DNA of 36,370 nt, taken from NCBI GenBank assembly GCA_963204975.1, contig CAUJJC010000339.1, positions 1 to 36,370 on the forward strand, in the 5' to 3' direction. Under the pieces are notes generated by a model. The model was given only the letters and a program-made list of their open reading frames with translations. It had not been told where the DNA came from and searched no databases. Both the position numbers and the translations under genes were made by a program. Below are positions 8,568 to 17,039 of this stretch, one piece after another; the first letter of the stretch is position 1, and the number at the start of each line of letters is the position of its first letter. The stretch comes from Verrucomicrobiota bacterium (GTDB lineage: Bacteria > Verrucomicrobiota > Verrucomicrobiia > Verrucomicrobiales > Verrucomicrobiaceae).

Positions 8568-9677
8568 ATGTTCCCTTCGCATCAGCCTTCTCGCCGCACC
8601 TTTCTGGGCGGACTGTCCGTCGCCGGTTTGTCCGTGTTTTCCTCCTCACTGGCAAAGGCTGCCGATGACGTGGTGATCGGCCACGGAACGCATCGCTACC
8701 GGGTGGATCTCGACTGGGGCGTTCGTCGGATCGACAGCACTAAGCACCCGGTGATGAACTGCCACGAGATGGTCCAGGACTCGGAAGGACGACTCATCAT
8801 GCTAGGCGATCACACGGCCAACAATGTGCTGATTTACGACAAGAGCGGGCAACTCCTCGACTTCTGGGGCACCGAGTATCCGGGCGGTCACGGGCTCACC
8901 CTCGGACGCGATGACAAAGGCGAGGAATTCTTGCTCATTGTGGACTGCGGCTGGTATTGGAAAAACGAGAAGTGGAACCGCCAGCAGGGTCGGGTGATCA
9001 AGACAGACCTCACAGGCAAGGTGCTGCTGGACATCGGCCACCCGGCCACTTACCGCGCCTACGAACCCGAGATGACCTACATGCCCACGGAGACCGCCGT
9101 GGCTCCGAATGGCGACATCTACATCGCAGACGGCTACGGCTCGAACTACATCCTGCGCTTTGACAAGCACGGGCGATTCATCAGCAAGTTCGGCGGAGCC
9201 AAGCCCGAGGGCGATCCTCAAGGAGCGCTGAGCAACGCTCACGGTATCGCCGTGGACCTTCGCGATGCGAACAACCCGGTGCTAATCGCCACCTCGCGGG
9301 CTGAGAATTGCTTCAAGCGCTTCACCCTCGAAGGGAAGTTCATCGACCGCATCGACGTGCCGGGCTGCTTTGTCTGCCGTGCCGTGATTGCAGGCGATCA
9401 CCTCCACGCCGGAGTCTGCTGGAGCAAAGAAAACGGAACCGGCAAGCGCCTCAACGACAGCGGCTTCGTCGTGATCTTGGACAAAAACAACAAAGTCATC
9501 AGCGCCCCAGGAGGCACGGAGCCAGTCTATGATGGCGGCGTGCTCAAGCCCTTGGCGCAGGCACCCGACAAGACCTTCCATCATGGGCATGACGTGTGCC
9601 CGGACGACGATGGCAATCTCTACGTGTGCCAGTGGAATGCCGGCAAGACCTACCCAGTGAAGCTGGTCAGAGCCTAG
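8568..9677 (+). CDS. Tat-exported NHL-repeat beta-propeller protein
   Basis: This 369-residue protein begins at ATG 8568, preceded by GAGG at a usable distance. The leader has a twin-arginine motif, SRRTFLGGLSVAG. The mature part is a six-bladed propeller of NHL type. Blades are visible as MVQDSEGRLIMLGDHTAN, VAPNGDIYIADGYGSNYILR followed by FDKHGRFISKFGG, and a closing blade, CPDDDGNLYVCQWNAG. Proteins of this kind resemble peptidylamidoglycolate lyases and other secreted NHL lyases, but no catalytic set can be assigned with confidence. An Asp-His pair in the blade loops could hold a metal. It is divergent from the secreted barrel-like protein. There is no obvious operon partner downstream. 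Confidence 0.82.
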   Translation: MFPSHQPSRRTFLGGLSVAGLSVFSSSLAKAADDVVIGHGTHRYRVDLDWGVRRIDSTKHPVMNCHEMVQDSEGRLIMLGDHTANNVLIYDKSGQLLDFWGTEYPGGHGLTLGRDDKGEEFLLIVDCGWYWKNEKWNRQQGRVIKTDLTGKVLLDIGHPATYRAYEPEMTYMPTETAVAPNGDIYIADGYGSNYILRFDKHGRFISKFGGAKPEGDPQGALSNAHGIAVDLRDANNPVLIATSRAENCFKRFTLEGKFIDRIDVPGCFVCRAVIAGDHLHAGVCWSKENGTGKRLNDSGFVVILDKNNKVISAPGGTEPVYDGGVLKPLAQAPDKTFHHGHDVCPDDDGNLYVCQWNAGKTYPVKLVRA

Positions 9678-9793
9678 CTGGCTACTGAACATCGTCCGTG
9701 AAAACAAGCGCGCTGATTTGCCCGTCGTAGCGCGGAGTTTAGCCTTGCCTCGGCATCTGGTGCTGCCGGACAAACAATGCATTCCTTTCCTTG

Positions 9794-9822
9794 TTGCCAC
9801 GCGTGCCCGGCTTCTCTAGCAT
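9794..9822 (+). promoter_or_regulatory. possible promoter placed directly before the isomerase gene
   Basis: TTGCCA (9794-9799) and TAGCAT (9817-9822) are spaced by 17 bases. Transcription from it would begin only a few bases before ATG 9832, giving a nearly leaderless message. This fits the lack of a Shine-Dalgarno sequence there. Confidence 0.3.
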
Positions 9823-9831
9823 TCGCGCCTC

Positions 9832-10686
9832 ATGAAAATTGGCTTCAATCTTTTGCTTTGGACGGGTCACGTCACCGACGCGGACTTCCACCTTTTCGAC
9901 AAACTCAAGGCCGCTGGCTACGACGGCGTGGAGATTCCGATCTTCGACGTGAGCAACGCGGCGCATTTCGCCAGCGTGGGCAAGGCGATCAAGGACAACG
10001 GCCTCGAATGCACCGCAGTGACGGTCCTTCCAGATGAGGCTCACAACGCGATCAGCCCCAACGCGGCGAACCGCCAGGGTGCCATCGATCACCTGAAGCG
10101 CGTGATCGAGTGCGGTCACAACGCAGGCGTGCAAACGTTGTGCGGCCCCTATTACCAGGTGCTCGGCCAGTTCACCGGCAAGTATCCGACGGAAACCGAA
10201 CTCAACCACGCTGCCGAAGTGCATCGCGCCATCGCTGGCGTGGGCCAGGATGCGGGGATCAAGTTCGCCATCGAAGCGCTGAACCGCTTCGAGTCCCATC
10301 TGCTCAACACGATGGAGCAGGCCGCCAGCTACGTGAAGCGTGTGGATCATCCGAACTTCGGCACCATGTATGACACCTTCCACGCGAACATCGAAGAGAA
10401 GGACGCCGTGGGCTGCATCGACACCGTCTTCGCCACCGGCAAGCTGAACCACGTCCATATCTCCGAGAACGATCGCGGCACTCCCGGCACCGGCCACGCG
10501 CCCTGCCGTGAAGCGATCAAGAAGCTCGTCAGCATCGGCTACGACAAGTGGCTCACCATCGAAGCCTTCGGTGGCTCGCTGCCCGACCTCGCTGCCGCGA
10601 CTCGTGTGTGGCGTGACTTCTTCAAGTCACCGGAAGATGTCTATAACGATGGCATCCAATTCATCCGTGGCGTGCTCGCTGAGTAG
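9832..10686 (+). CDS. sugar (phosphate) isomerase/epimerase, hydroxypyruvate isomerase/tagatose 3-epimerase-like
   Basis: This 284-residue TIM barrel belongs to the xylose isomerase-like family. The four expected metal ligands are visible: E148 (FAIEALNRFE), D181 (MYDTFHANIEE), H207 (KLNHVHISENDRG) and E244 (LTIEAFGG). The spacing from E148 to D181 to H207 is the same as in characterised D-tagatose/D-psicose 3-epimerases. It would interconvert a keto-sugar or hydroxypyruvate-type substrate in the cytoplasm with a divalent metal. The next gene, 51 bases downstream, is a MocA-type oxidoreductase. Isomerase plus oxidoreductase pairs are common in inositol and rare-sugar catabolism. The exact substrate is unknown. 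Confidence 0.85.
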   Translation: MKIGFNLLLWTGHVTDADFHLFDKLKAAGYDGVEIPIFDVSNAAHFASVGKAIKDNGLECTAVTVLPDEAHNAISPNAANRQGAIDHLKRVIECGHNAGVQTLCGPYYQVLGQFTGKYPTETELNHAAEVHRAIAGVGQDAGIKFAIEALNRFESHLLNTMEQAASYVKRVDHPNFGTMYDTFHANIEEKDAVGCIDTVFATGKLNHVHISENDRGTPGTGHAPCREAIKKLVSIGYDKWLTIEAFGGSLPDLAAATRVWRDFFKSPEDVYNDGIQFIRGVLAE

Positions 10687-10737
10687 GTGAATGATCTTAT
10701 ATCTGACCAACGTCTTCGCCCTTCCACAGTTACAGTC

Positions 10738-12240
10738 ATGAACACCGACAACCCAACCGCTCAGCCCGCCGCCACGCGCCGGGATTTCCTCCGCACTGCT
10801 GCCGTCGCTGGCGCTGCCAGTGCGCTCACCATTGAACAATCCGCCTGGGCCGCTGGCTCGGACGAAATCAAGATCGGCATGATCGGCACGGGCGGACGCG
10901 GGTCCGGCGCGGGCGGTCAGGCTCTTAGCAGCCCGCACTCAGGTATCCGCCTCGTGGCCATGGCCGACCTGAACAAGGAGAACCTGGACAAATCGCTCTC
11001 CAACCTCCGCAACGCCCATGCCGACAAGGTGGATGTGCCGGAGAACCGGCAGTTCGTGGGCCTCAACGCCTACCAGGAAATCCTGGCAAACACCGACGTC
11101 AATCTTGTCATCCTCGCCACACCTCCTGGCTTCCGCCCTTACCACTTCGAAGCCGCCGTCAACGCGGGCAAGAATGTGTTCATGGAGAAACCGGTCGCCG
11201 TGGACAGCCCAGGCGTGCGCAAGGTGCATGAGATGGCCAAAATCGCTGACGAAAAAGGCCTCAAGGTCGTGTGCGGACTTCAGCGCCGCTATCAGCCCAG
11301 CTACCGCGCTGCGTTCAAGGCAGTGAAGGAAGGTGTCATTGGCGAGATCACCAGCGGCCAAGTCTATTGGAATGGAGGCGGCATCTGGTTCCGCGACAAG
11401 AAGCCCGACCAGACAGAACTCCAGTATCAAATGCAGAACTGGTATTTCTTCACCTGGCTCTGCGGCGATCACATCAACGAGCAGCACATCCACAACATCG
11501 ACGTGGCCAACTGGTTCATGGGTGCCTTCAACCCTGTGCGTGCTGGAGCCCCTGGTCCTGTGGACAAGGCTGATGGCCTGCACTACGTGCATGACGCGAC
11601 TCCGGTCAGCGCTCAGGGCATGGGCGGTCGTCAGCAGCGCGTGGACAAGAAGTTCGCCCAGATCTACGACCATCACTACGTCGAGTTCACGTATGCCAAC
11701 GGCGTGCGCATCAACAGCCAGTGCCGCCATCAGGCCAACACCACCGCCGAAGTCCGTGAAGAGTTCGCCGGCACCAAGGGCATCCTGAAGCTGTCCCCTG
11801 GCAGCGCGGTCGCCACTGACTACAAGGGCAAGGAAATCTGGCGTTACCAGCCTCCGGCTGCTCCCGCTGCTGCGGCAGCAGCACCCACTGGACCAGGCAA
11901 GAAGCGCAACCGTGGCGGTGGCACTGACGCCGATCCGTATCAAGTGGAGCACAACGAACTCCAAGCCGCTGTGCGGGAAGGCAAGTATCTCAACAATGCT
12001 TACTACACTGCCGACAGCACGCTGACCGCCATCCTGGGCCGCATGGCCACGTATTCAGGCAAGCGCATTTCATGGGAGGAGGCCTATGACTCCAAGGTGC
12101 AGCACATGCCTAACATCGTGACCAACGAAACTGAGGCCCCTGTGAAACCCGATGCCGAGGGCTGGTATCCGATCGCTATCCCAGGCTGGGCGAAAAAGGA
12201 TTATGAAGCTAACAACAAGCAGTTTGCCGAAGTAATCTAA
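10738..12240 (+). CDS. Tat-exported Gfo/Idh/MocA family oxidoreductase
   Basis: This is a 500-residue protein from ATG 10738. A GTG at 10687, directly after the preceding stop, is less likely because it would bury the Tat leader. The leader ATRRDFLRTAAVAGAASA is followed by a Rossmann domain with MIGTGGRGSG (48-57). The MocA signature EKPVAV is at 150-155 and the catalytic-side motif GDHINEQHIHNID at 243-255. Near residues 372-395 there is a Pro/Ala-rich then basic, Gly-rich insert (start PPAAPAAAAAAPTGPG). It looks like a surface linker and is not part of the core family fold. It probably oxidises a sugar or cyclitol using a bound NAD(P), outside the cytoplasm. The gene ends 28 bases before a strong terminator. 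Confidence 0.9.
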   Translation: MNTDNPTAQPAATRRDFLRTAAVAGAASALTIEQSAWAAGSDEIKIGMIGTGGRGSGAGGQALSSPHSGIRLVAMADLNKENLDKSLSNLRNAHADKVDVPENRQFVGLNAYQEILANTDVNLVILATPPGFRPYHFEAAVNAGKNVFMEKPVAVDSPGVRKVHEMAKIADEKGLKVVCGLQRRYQPSYRAAFKAVKEGVIGEITSGQVYWNGGGIWFRDKKPDQTELQYQMQNWYFFTWLCGDHINEQHIHNIDVANWFMGAFNPVRAGAPGPVDKADGLHYVHDATPVSAQGMGGRQQRVDKKFAQIYDHHYVEFTYANGVRINSQCRHQANTTAEVREEFAGTKGILKLSPGSAVATDYKGKEIWRYQPPAAPAAAAAAPTGPGKKRNRGGGTDADPYQVEHNELQAAVREGKYLNNAYYTADSTLTAILGRMATYSGKRISWEEAYDSKVQHMPNIVTNETEAPVKPDAEGWYPIAIPGWAKKDYEANNKQFAEVI

Positions 12241-12268
12241 CGGCAGATGTGTCGTTGATCGTAGCTTT

Positions 12269-12305
12269 AACCCCGGTTCCGCCAGCAGCGGAGCCGGGGT
12301 TTTTT
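12269..12305 (+). terminator. rho-independent terminator after the MocA gene
   Basis: A 14-base stem (12269-12282 with 12288-12301, one G-T wobble) closes a CAGCA loop and runs into a T tract to 12305. The T tract orientation fits the plus-strand transcript. Confidence 0.92.
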
Positions 12306-12344
12306 GTGAGGTGTGATGGCTCCTTTCGACAGCACTTGGACTGA

Positions 12345-13190
12345 TCAGAATAGCACCATCTGCGCGGGGCTGTTCGATGAGGGCTCTGGCACTGGCGGAA
12401 TCGCCATTCGTGCCACGTCACGAGTGGGGCTCGGCGCTTTCCGATCTGCGCACCAGACGTCCACGTTGTGCAGGTTCATCCCCGCCAGGGCGGAACGGAT
12501 GAAGCCTGCGGCCGTGGCGGGGCAGTTGCAGTCCTCGCTCAGGTGCCCGAGCACGACTTGATGCAAGTGCTCGTGAGCGATCGCGGTGACGAGTTCGGCG
12601 GCCTGCTCATTGGATAGGTGCCCGTGGCGCGAGCTGATACGCTGCTTGGTGGACCAGGGGCGCTTCGTATCGGCATCAAGGAGCTGCGTATCGTAGTTGG
12701 CCTCCAGGAACAGGGTGTGCGAGCCTTGCAGCCGGTCTTTGATGAGATTGGTGACATAGCCCACGTCGCTGACAAAGCCGAGCTTGGACTCTTCATCGCG
12801 AATGGCGAAGCCGACGGGATCAGCCGCATCGTGGGGCACGGGGAAGCACTCGATCCGCAGGTCTTTGACTTCGAACGGGCTGCCAGTCTGCATCATTCGC
12901 CAGCGCGGCTGGTGCCGAAATCCATCCTCCAGGCACTCGCGGGTCAAAGGTGTGACATAGATCGGGATGTCCCATTTTTTGGTAAGGATCTCCAAGCCGG
13001 CAGTGTGATCGCCGTGCTCGTGGGTGAGGAAGATGCCATCAAGGTCTGTCGGCTTGAATCCCTGGGCTTCCAGCCGGAGCACGATCTGCTTGGCACTGAG
13101 CCCGGCATCAATGAGCACGGTGCTGTGCGCTGTGGAAACCACCGCGCAATTGCCCGAACTGCCGCTGCCCAGAACCGTAAGCCGTAACAT
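12345..13190 (-). CDS. MBL-fold metallo-hydrolase, WalJ/YycJ family
   Basis: This is a 281-residue metallo-beta-lactamase-fold protein. The metal site is HEHGDH at 57-62. Further ligands are expected in PVPHDAADP, in FVSDVGYV and in the late VLGHLSEDCN. The N-terminus LRLTVLGSGSSGNC and the segment SSRHGHLSNEQAAEL are typical of the WalJ/YycJ group. These are cytoplasmic hydrolases linked in Gram-positive bacteria to the WalRK system and double-strand exonuclease-like functions. No WalRK genes are near here. Residues after about 250 form a Pro-rich tail. It converges with the MocA gene and is divergent from the AsmA-like gene. Confidence 0.85.
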   Translation of the reverse strand: MLRLTVLGSGSSGNCAVVSTAHSTVLIDAGLSAKQIVLRLEAQGFKPTDLDGIFLTHEHGDHTAGLEILTKKWDIPIYVTPLTRECLEDGFRHQPRWRMMQTGSPFEVKDLRIECFPVPHDAADPVGFAIRDEESKLGFVSDVGYVTNLIKDRLQGSHTLFLEANYDTQLLDADTKRPWSTKQRISSRHGHLSNEQAAELVTAIAHEHLHQVVLGHLSEDCNCPATAAGFIRSALAGMNLHNVDVWCADRKAPSPTRDVARMAIPPVPEPSSNSPAQMVLF

Positions 13191-13315
13191 TCGCTCGATG
13201 ATGGCCAGTGGATGGTGGTGAGCAATGGGAAGATTGTTTTCACCTCGTGGGCGGACATCCGTCTCGATCCATCGCGAGCATTTGCTTCATCCCGATCCGC
13301 GGTGAGAATGCGCCC

Positions 13316-15991
13316 GTGTTCAGAATCCTGCGCCGGCTGTTCGTGCTGGCTGTCGCTGCGGCGATGGCAGGGGCTGTCGTGTATTCGTTCACCGACCATT
13401 TTTCTCAGCGGTGGCGGAGTTTCGTCATCGCGCAGTTCGAAGAACGGGGTGTGCATATCGACTTCGAACGCTTCGGCCTAGGCCTGGCCGATGGGCTCTC
13501 CGCCCGCGAGGTCCGCGTGTATCGTGATCGCACCCACCGGCAGGTCTTGATGACGATGAACCGCCTTAACCTGGACGTGGACTATGGGCGTCTGATGAAG
13601 CGCCAGTTCTTTGTCGAGGGACTGGAGTTGCTCAATGCCGCCGTCTCACTGCCCCTCGATCCTGAGGACCCGAAGCAGGGCACGCTGGACCTGACGAGGT
13701 TTAGCGCCCGCGCCTTCCTCATGGATGACCGGCTGGACATCCGACGGGCCGAGGCTGATCTGGCGGGCCTGCATCTGGTCTTGAGCGGCTCTCTCCAACT
13801 GCCGGAAAAAGGCAAGCCTGGTGCGCGCGAGAAGAAGGAGGGCGTGCGCAAGAAGCTAGTGGACCTGAAGGTGGTGCGGAATCAGCGTGCTCATATTCAG
13901 CAGGCGCTGAAGTGGCTGACACGGTTTGAGTTCCAGAAGCGTCCGGTGATCACCTTTGAGATCACTGGCAATGTGGAATCTCCCGAGGAATTGCGTGCCC
14001 AGCTCCGCTTCGAAGCCACGGGCGTGCGCCACGATACCTACGTATGCGATGAACTCCGTGCCACAGCTGAGTATCACGATCATTTGCTGGATATTCGTGA
14101 GGTGACCATGCGGGATGACATTGGCACCTTCGAGGCCAGTGCCACCTGGCCGGTGGGCGGCGATGAAGTGGACTTCCGGGTGAATACCACGGCTAATCTT
14201 CCGCAACTGGCCCAGAGTTTTTTCCAGTCCGATGAGCTGAAGGAAGTGGTGTTTTACAAGTCCTCTTCGCCCAGCCTTTCCCTCGAAGGGAAGTGGTTTG
14301 TCGGTGGTCCCAATGCCGGACCGAAGCGCCCCGTGGAGGCGACGGGCAAAGTGAAATTCGGCATGTTCACCACTCGTGGCGAGGTCTTTGATGGCCTGAC
14401 AGCCAGCTTTGGCGTGACACCGGGCGGCTACTACATTCGGGATGCGATGCTGCGGCACAAGTCCGGCACTCTCTCGCTTCAGGCGATGCTGCAGCAGCTT
14501 GAGGGCTTCAAATATCGGGCGGTGCTGAAGATGGACCCTCACGCCTTTCTGCCATTCGCTTCCGCCGAAGCAGCGCGCGACTGGATTCAGCGCTTTGAGT
14601 TCTCTGAGAATTCCACGATTTACGCGGACATCACCGGCTCCGGCTCGGATGCATCCCTGGCGGCGTGTCTGAATCGCGGACGAATCGATCTTCGTGAATT
14701 CAAGTTCCGTGGCATTGAGTTCGAGTCGTGGACGGGGGACGTTGAGTTCTTCAATCGGAAGCAAATCTTCCGCAATGTGCTCCTGATCCCACGCCATGGG
14801 AGAGCGGCAGCCGATGAGGTGCTCGTCGATCTCGATAGTCGCAGCGTCCGACTCACCAAGGTGCGTGGCAAGCTGGACCCGATCCCGGTGACGAGCTGCT
14901 TTGCCCGCACCACTGCGGAAGCCCTGGCCAAGTATCGCTTTGGGCCGGATACGGAAGTGGAGCTAGATGGGGTCATCGGCTTTGCCGCGCAGACGCTGAC
15001 CGATTTCACCATCGAGTTCAACAGCCCGGCTGCACCCGTGACCTACCCCTTGTTTCAGCGTGATCTGGCGATTCATGGAGCCGCAGGCAAGTTCGTGATC
15101 AAGAATGGAAATCTCGGCTACTCTGTAGCTGGCAGGCTCTTCGGTGGCCCCATGCAGGCGACGGGCAATGTGACCCTGGGCGTGGGGAACAAGGGATTCA
15201 ATGTGAACCTCCAGGCTGCCGAGTTTCGTCACTCCGTGCTGGGCAAAGATCTACCGCTTCGTGATCTAAAGGCAGCCATTATCTCTACATCGGAGCGCAC
15301 ACCTTACGACATCACAGCCACCGTTCTCGGCGGCAGCATGACGCTCAAAGGTGAACTGGAATCTCACGATCTGTTCGACGGAGAGCTGCAGGTTTCAGGT
15401 ATCGACTTCCAGGAGTTCGCCACCCTCTACGCCCCCGGCAACGAGTCCGAGGGCGACATCACCGGGCACTTCAATTGCAGCGGTCAGCTAGGAAACTGGA
15501 AACGGCTCAAAGGCGAGGGAGTGATGATCATCGTCAATGGCAACCTCTATGCCATCCCCGTGCTAGGCCCCCTGACGCCACTGCTCGGCTCCGTCCTGCC
15601 GGGACAGATCAAGGGCTACAACGTGGCTCGGGAAGCCAATTGCAACTTCTCCGTGGCCGATGGCGTAATCACCACCACGGACTTCGAGGCTCTCACCAGT
15701 GCCTTCCGCATCGTCGCGAGCGGCACCGCAAACTTCATCGACGACGAGATTGATTTCACCGCCCAGGCTCGCGTCCGCGGGCTCCCAGGGCTCGTTCTTC
15801 GTCCAGTCAGCGAGTTGCTAGAGTTCAAAGGCGAAGGAAGCCTGGCCAAACCCGCCTGGCGTCCGCATTACCTGAGCCTCGCCCCTGAAAAGCCTGCCCG
15901 GACCGGAAAGATGGACGATCCCAATGCTAGTTCCCCACCACCGGATCCCGAGAAGCCCATCGTTGCCCCGCTCGGACGGCCCGGACGATGA
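13316..15991 (+). CDS. AsmA-like/DUF3971-type envelope protein
   Basis: This is an 891-residue protein from GTG 13316. A longer GTG start at 13208 is open but would put a polar 36-residue extension before the membrane helix. The N-terminus is FRILRRLFVLAVAAAM, a single transmembrane anchor. It is followed by a very long beta-rich extracytoplasmic region. The C-terminal 150 residues carry the AsmA-like signature, including GHFNCSGQLGNW, PVLGPLTPLLGSVLPG and DFTAQARVRGLPGL. Proteins of this superfamily (AsmA, TamB, YhdP) form long hydrophobic grooves that influence lipid transport to, and composition of, the outer membrane. A matching role here is inference. The tail is Pro-rich. It converges with the SH3/OmlA-like gene, with a 7-base gap. 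Confidence 0.8.
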   Translation: MFRILRRLFVLAVAAAMAGAVVYSFTDHFSQRWRSFVIAQFEERGVHIDFERFGLGLADGLSAREVRVYRDRTHRQVLMTMNRLNLDVDYGRLMKRQFFVEGLELLNAAVSLPLDPEDPKQGTLDLTRFSARAFLMDDRLDIRRAEADLAGLHLVLSGSLQLPEKGKPGAREKKEGVRKKLVDLKVVRNQRAHIQQALKWLTRFEFQKRPVITFEITGNVESPEELRAQLRFEATGVRHDTYVCDELRATAEYHDHLLDIREVTMRDDIGTFEASATWPVGGDEVDFRVNTTANLPQLAQSFFQSDELKEVVFYKSSSPSLSLEGKWFVGGPNAGPKRPVEATGKVKFGMFTTRGEVFDGLTASFGVTPGGYYIRDAMLRHKSGTLSLQAMLQQLEGFKYRAVLKMDPHAFLPFASAEAARDWIQRFEFSENSTIYADITGSGSDASLAACLNRGRIDLREFKFRGIEFESWTGDVEFFNRKQIFRNVLLIPRHGRAAADEVLVDLDSRSVRLTKVRGKLDPIPVTSCFARTTAEALAKYRFGPDTEVELDGVIGFAAQTLTDFTIEFNSPAAPVTYPLFQRDLAIHGAAGKFVIKNGNLGYSVAGRLFGGPMQATGNVTLGVGNKGFNVNLQAAEFRHSVLGKDLPLRDLKAAIISTSERTPYDITATVLGGSMTLKGELESHDLFDGELQVSGIDFQEFATLYAPGNESEGDITGHFNCSGQLGNWKRLKGEGVMIIVNGNLYAIPVLGPLTPLLGSVLPGQIKGYNVAREANCNFSVADGVITTTDFEALTSAFRIVASGTANFIDDEIDFTAQARVRGLPGLVLRPVSELLEFKGEGSLAKPAWRPHYLSLAPEKPARTGKMDDPNASSPPPDPEKPIVAPLGRPGR

Positions 15992-15998
15992 ATGCGGT

Positions 15999-16703
15999 TC
16001 AATAAATCATGATCGGCACTGGCACGATCTTCACGGGTGCTCCAGCCAACGGATTACCCTTGGTCTCTTCAATCACCTCGACGACTCCGTTCTTGAAACT
16101 CACGGATAATGTCCCCACCTCGACTTTCACATAGATGACACTCTCGACGAGCTGCCCATTCGGTGCCCGCCCGATGGCAGGTTGAGGCACTTTTTGGAAA
16201 ATGGCATATTCCAGCCGCTCCTCGCGTCCTGCGGCTGTGACTTTGGTCGAGGTGCGTGTGGGACGCCCCAACGAGCGATCCACCTCATCCCTTGTCATGC
16301 CAATGGCGACCTCGTGCTGGGCGATCAATTCGGTGATGCGCATCTGCCGTTCATAGAGGGCCTTGAGTTTCTCAGGCAGCTTCGGATCGCCCATCGCCAG
16401 ATCCGAGAACTTCATCCAGCCTGCAACATCCCCATGCCGCGCCCGGCCTCGCACACGGCAACCCATATCCGAAAGGCCCACGACCGTCACGGGAGTGCCT
16501 GCCGCCATTTGTCCCAGAGCCCGATCAAACGTCGCATGGTAGTAAATCACGGCCTCTTGTTTCACCGAGAGCCGGAGCGGTCGTGGCAGCAAATCCTCGA
16601 CCGAGATGGTGCCTGGCTCAGTCGGAAGCGCAGCCGAGACAAAAACTGGCATCAGAGCAAGAGTTGCCCAGAGGGCACAAGTCAGACCGAGGAGCGGTTT
16701 CAT
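15999..16703 (-). CDS. secreted protein with SH3-like and OmlA/BamE-like segments
   Basis: This is a 234-residue protein from ATG 16703. A longer frame from 16772 would bury the signal peptide and is not used. The signal peptide covers about residues 1-25 (LLGLTCALWATLALMPVFVS, then AALP). Residues 45-102 look like a bacterial SH3-type domain ending in GDVAGWMKFSDL. Residues 135-148 read GMTRDEVDRSLGRP, the characteristic turn of SmpA/OmlA/BamE-like domains. A hydrophobic strand-rich tail follows. A periplasmic, envelope-associated role is likely. It lies divergent from the exopolysaccharide operon, with 336 bases between the starts. Confidence 0.7.
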   Translation of the reverse strand: MKPLLGLTCALWATLALMPVFVSAALPTEPGTISVEDLLPRPLRLSVKQEAVIYYHATFDRALGQMAAGTPVTVVGLSDMGCRVRGRARHGDVAGWMKFSDLAMGDPKLPEKLKALYERQMRITELIAQHEVAIGMTRDEVDRSLGRPTRTSTKVTAAGREERLEYAIFQKVPQPAIGRAPNGQLVESVIYVKVEVGTLSVSFKNGVVEVIEETKGNPLAGAPVKIVPVPIMIY

Positions 16704-16828
16704 ACGACGTGGAGTTAAGGAGACCAGCCATTCAGGCGCAAAACCTTTCGACAGCCCGCGAACGCAAATCATTCACTTCGCCACTATGTTGTTCAGGTTC
16801 GGTTAGCTATTTATGAAGATGATCAAAA

Positions 16829-16850
16829 TATAATGATTAGCAAATAATCA
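16829..16850 (+). promoter_or_regulatory. possible -10 element overlapping a 17-base palindrome
   Basis: TATAAT occupies 16829-16834. It shares its last base with the dyad TGATTA-GCAAA-TAATCA (16834-16850). No good -35 hexamer lies at 16-18 bases. The arrangement suits an operator over a promoter, but it could be a chance match in AT-rich DNA. Confidence 0.3.
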
Positions 16851-16886
16851 GCGTATTCGAAGCACACCCCACCTCGTAATCCCTCG

Positions 16887-16915
16887 CAAAATGGGGTTAA
16901 AATTGCCCCTTTTTG
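16887..16915. other. hairpin in the leader region of the export operon
   Basis: A 10-base stem with one mismatch (16887-16896 with 16906-16915) closes a 9-base loop. The right arm carries five T bases. It could act as a weak terminator or attenuator before the operon, or as a protein-binding dyad. Confidence 0.35.
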
Positions 16916-16961
16916 GACCTGTGAAGCCGCTCGAAGTCCCAGTTCCAAGGCCTTGAGCCGC

Positions 16962-16993
16962 CAATTTGTGATAGACAAGGCGGTCACAAATTG
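16962..16993. promoter_or_regulatory. perfect 10-base inverted repeat, candidate operator
   Basis: CAATTTGTGA (16962-16971) and TCACAAATTG (16984-16993) are exact reverse complements separated by 12 bases. The half-site centres are 22 bases apart, about two helical turns. It sits 46 bases before ATG 17040. A dimeric regulator binding one DNA face is the simplest reading. An RNA hairpin in the leader is the alternative. Confidence 0.55.
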
Positions 16994-17039
16994 CTTTTAT
17001 GGACAGGTTTACCCCAACTTGGTCCCGAAACTTTGCGCT

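Larger units (their letters stand above)
16704..17039. promoter_or_regulatory. 336-base divergent regulatory region upstream of the polysaccharide export operon
   Basis: No gene is supported here. The centre (about 16800-16860) is strikingly AT-rich for this window. It holds a TATAAT and an overlapping palindrome, then a hairpin at 16887-16915, a 10-base palindrome CAAGGCCTTG at 16946-16955, and a perfect long inverted repeat at 16962-16993. The density of dyads suggests regulated transcription of the downstream operon. No regulator is encoded beside it. Confidence 0.5.

Noticed and set aside
10939-11964. 341-codon open frame antisense to the MocA gene
   Set aside because: It lies fully inside a well-supported gene and shows only the Val/Leu/Ala/His-rich composition of a high-GC shadow frame.
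16981-16994. Sigma-54-like GG...TTGC upstream of the export operon
   Set aside because: The GG to GC spacing is nine bases, not ten, and the site lies inside the perfect inverted repeat, which explains it better.
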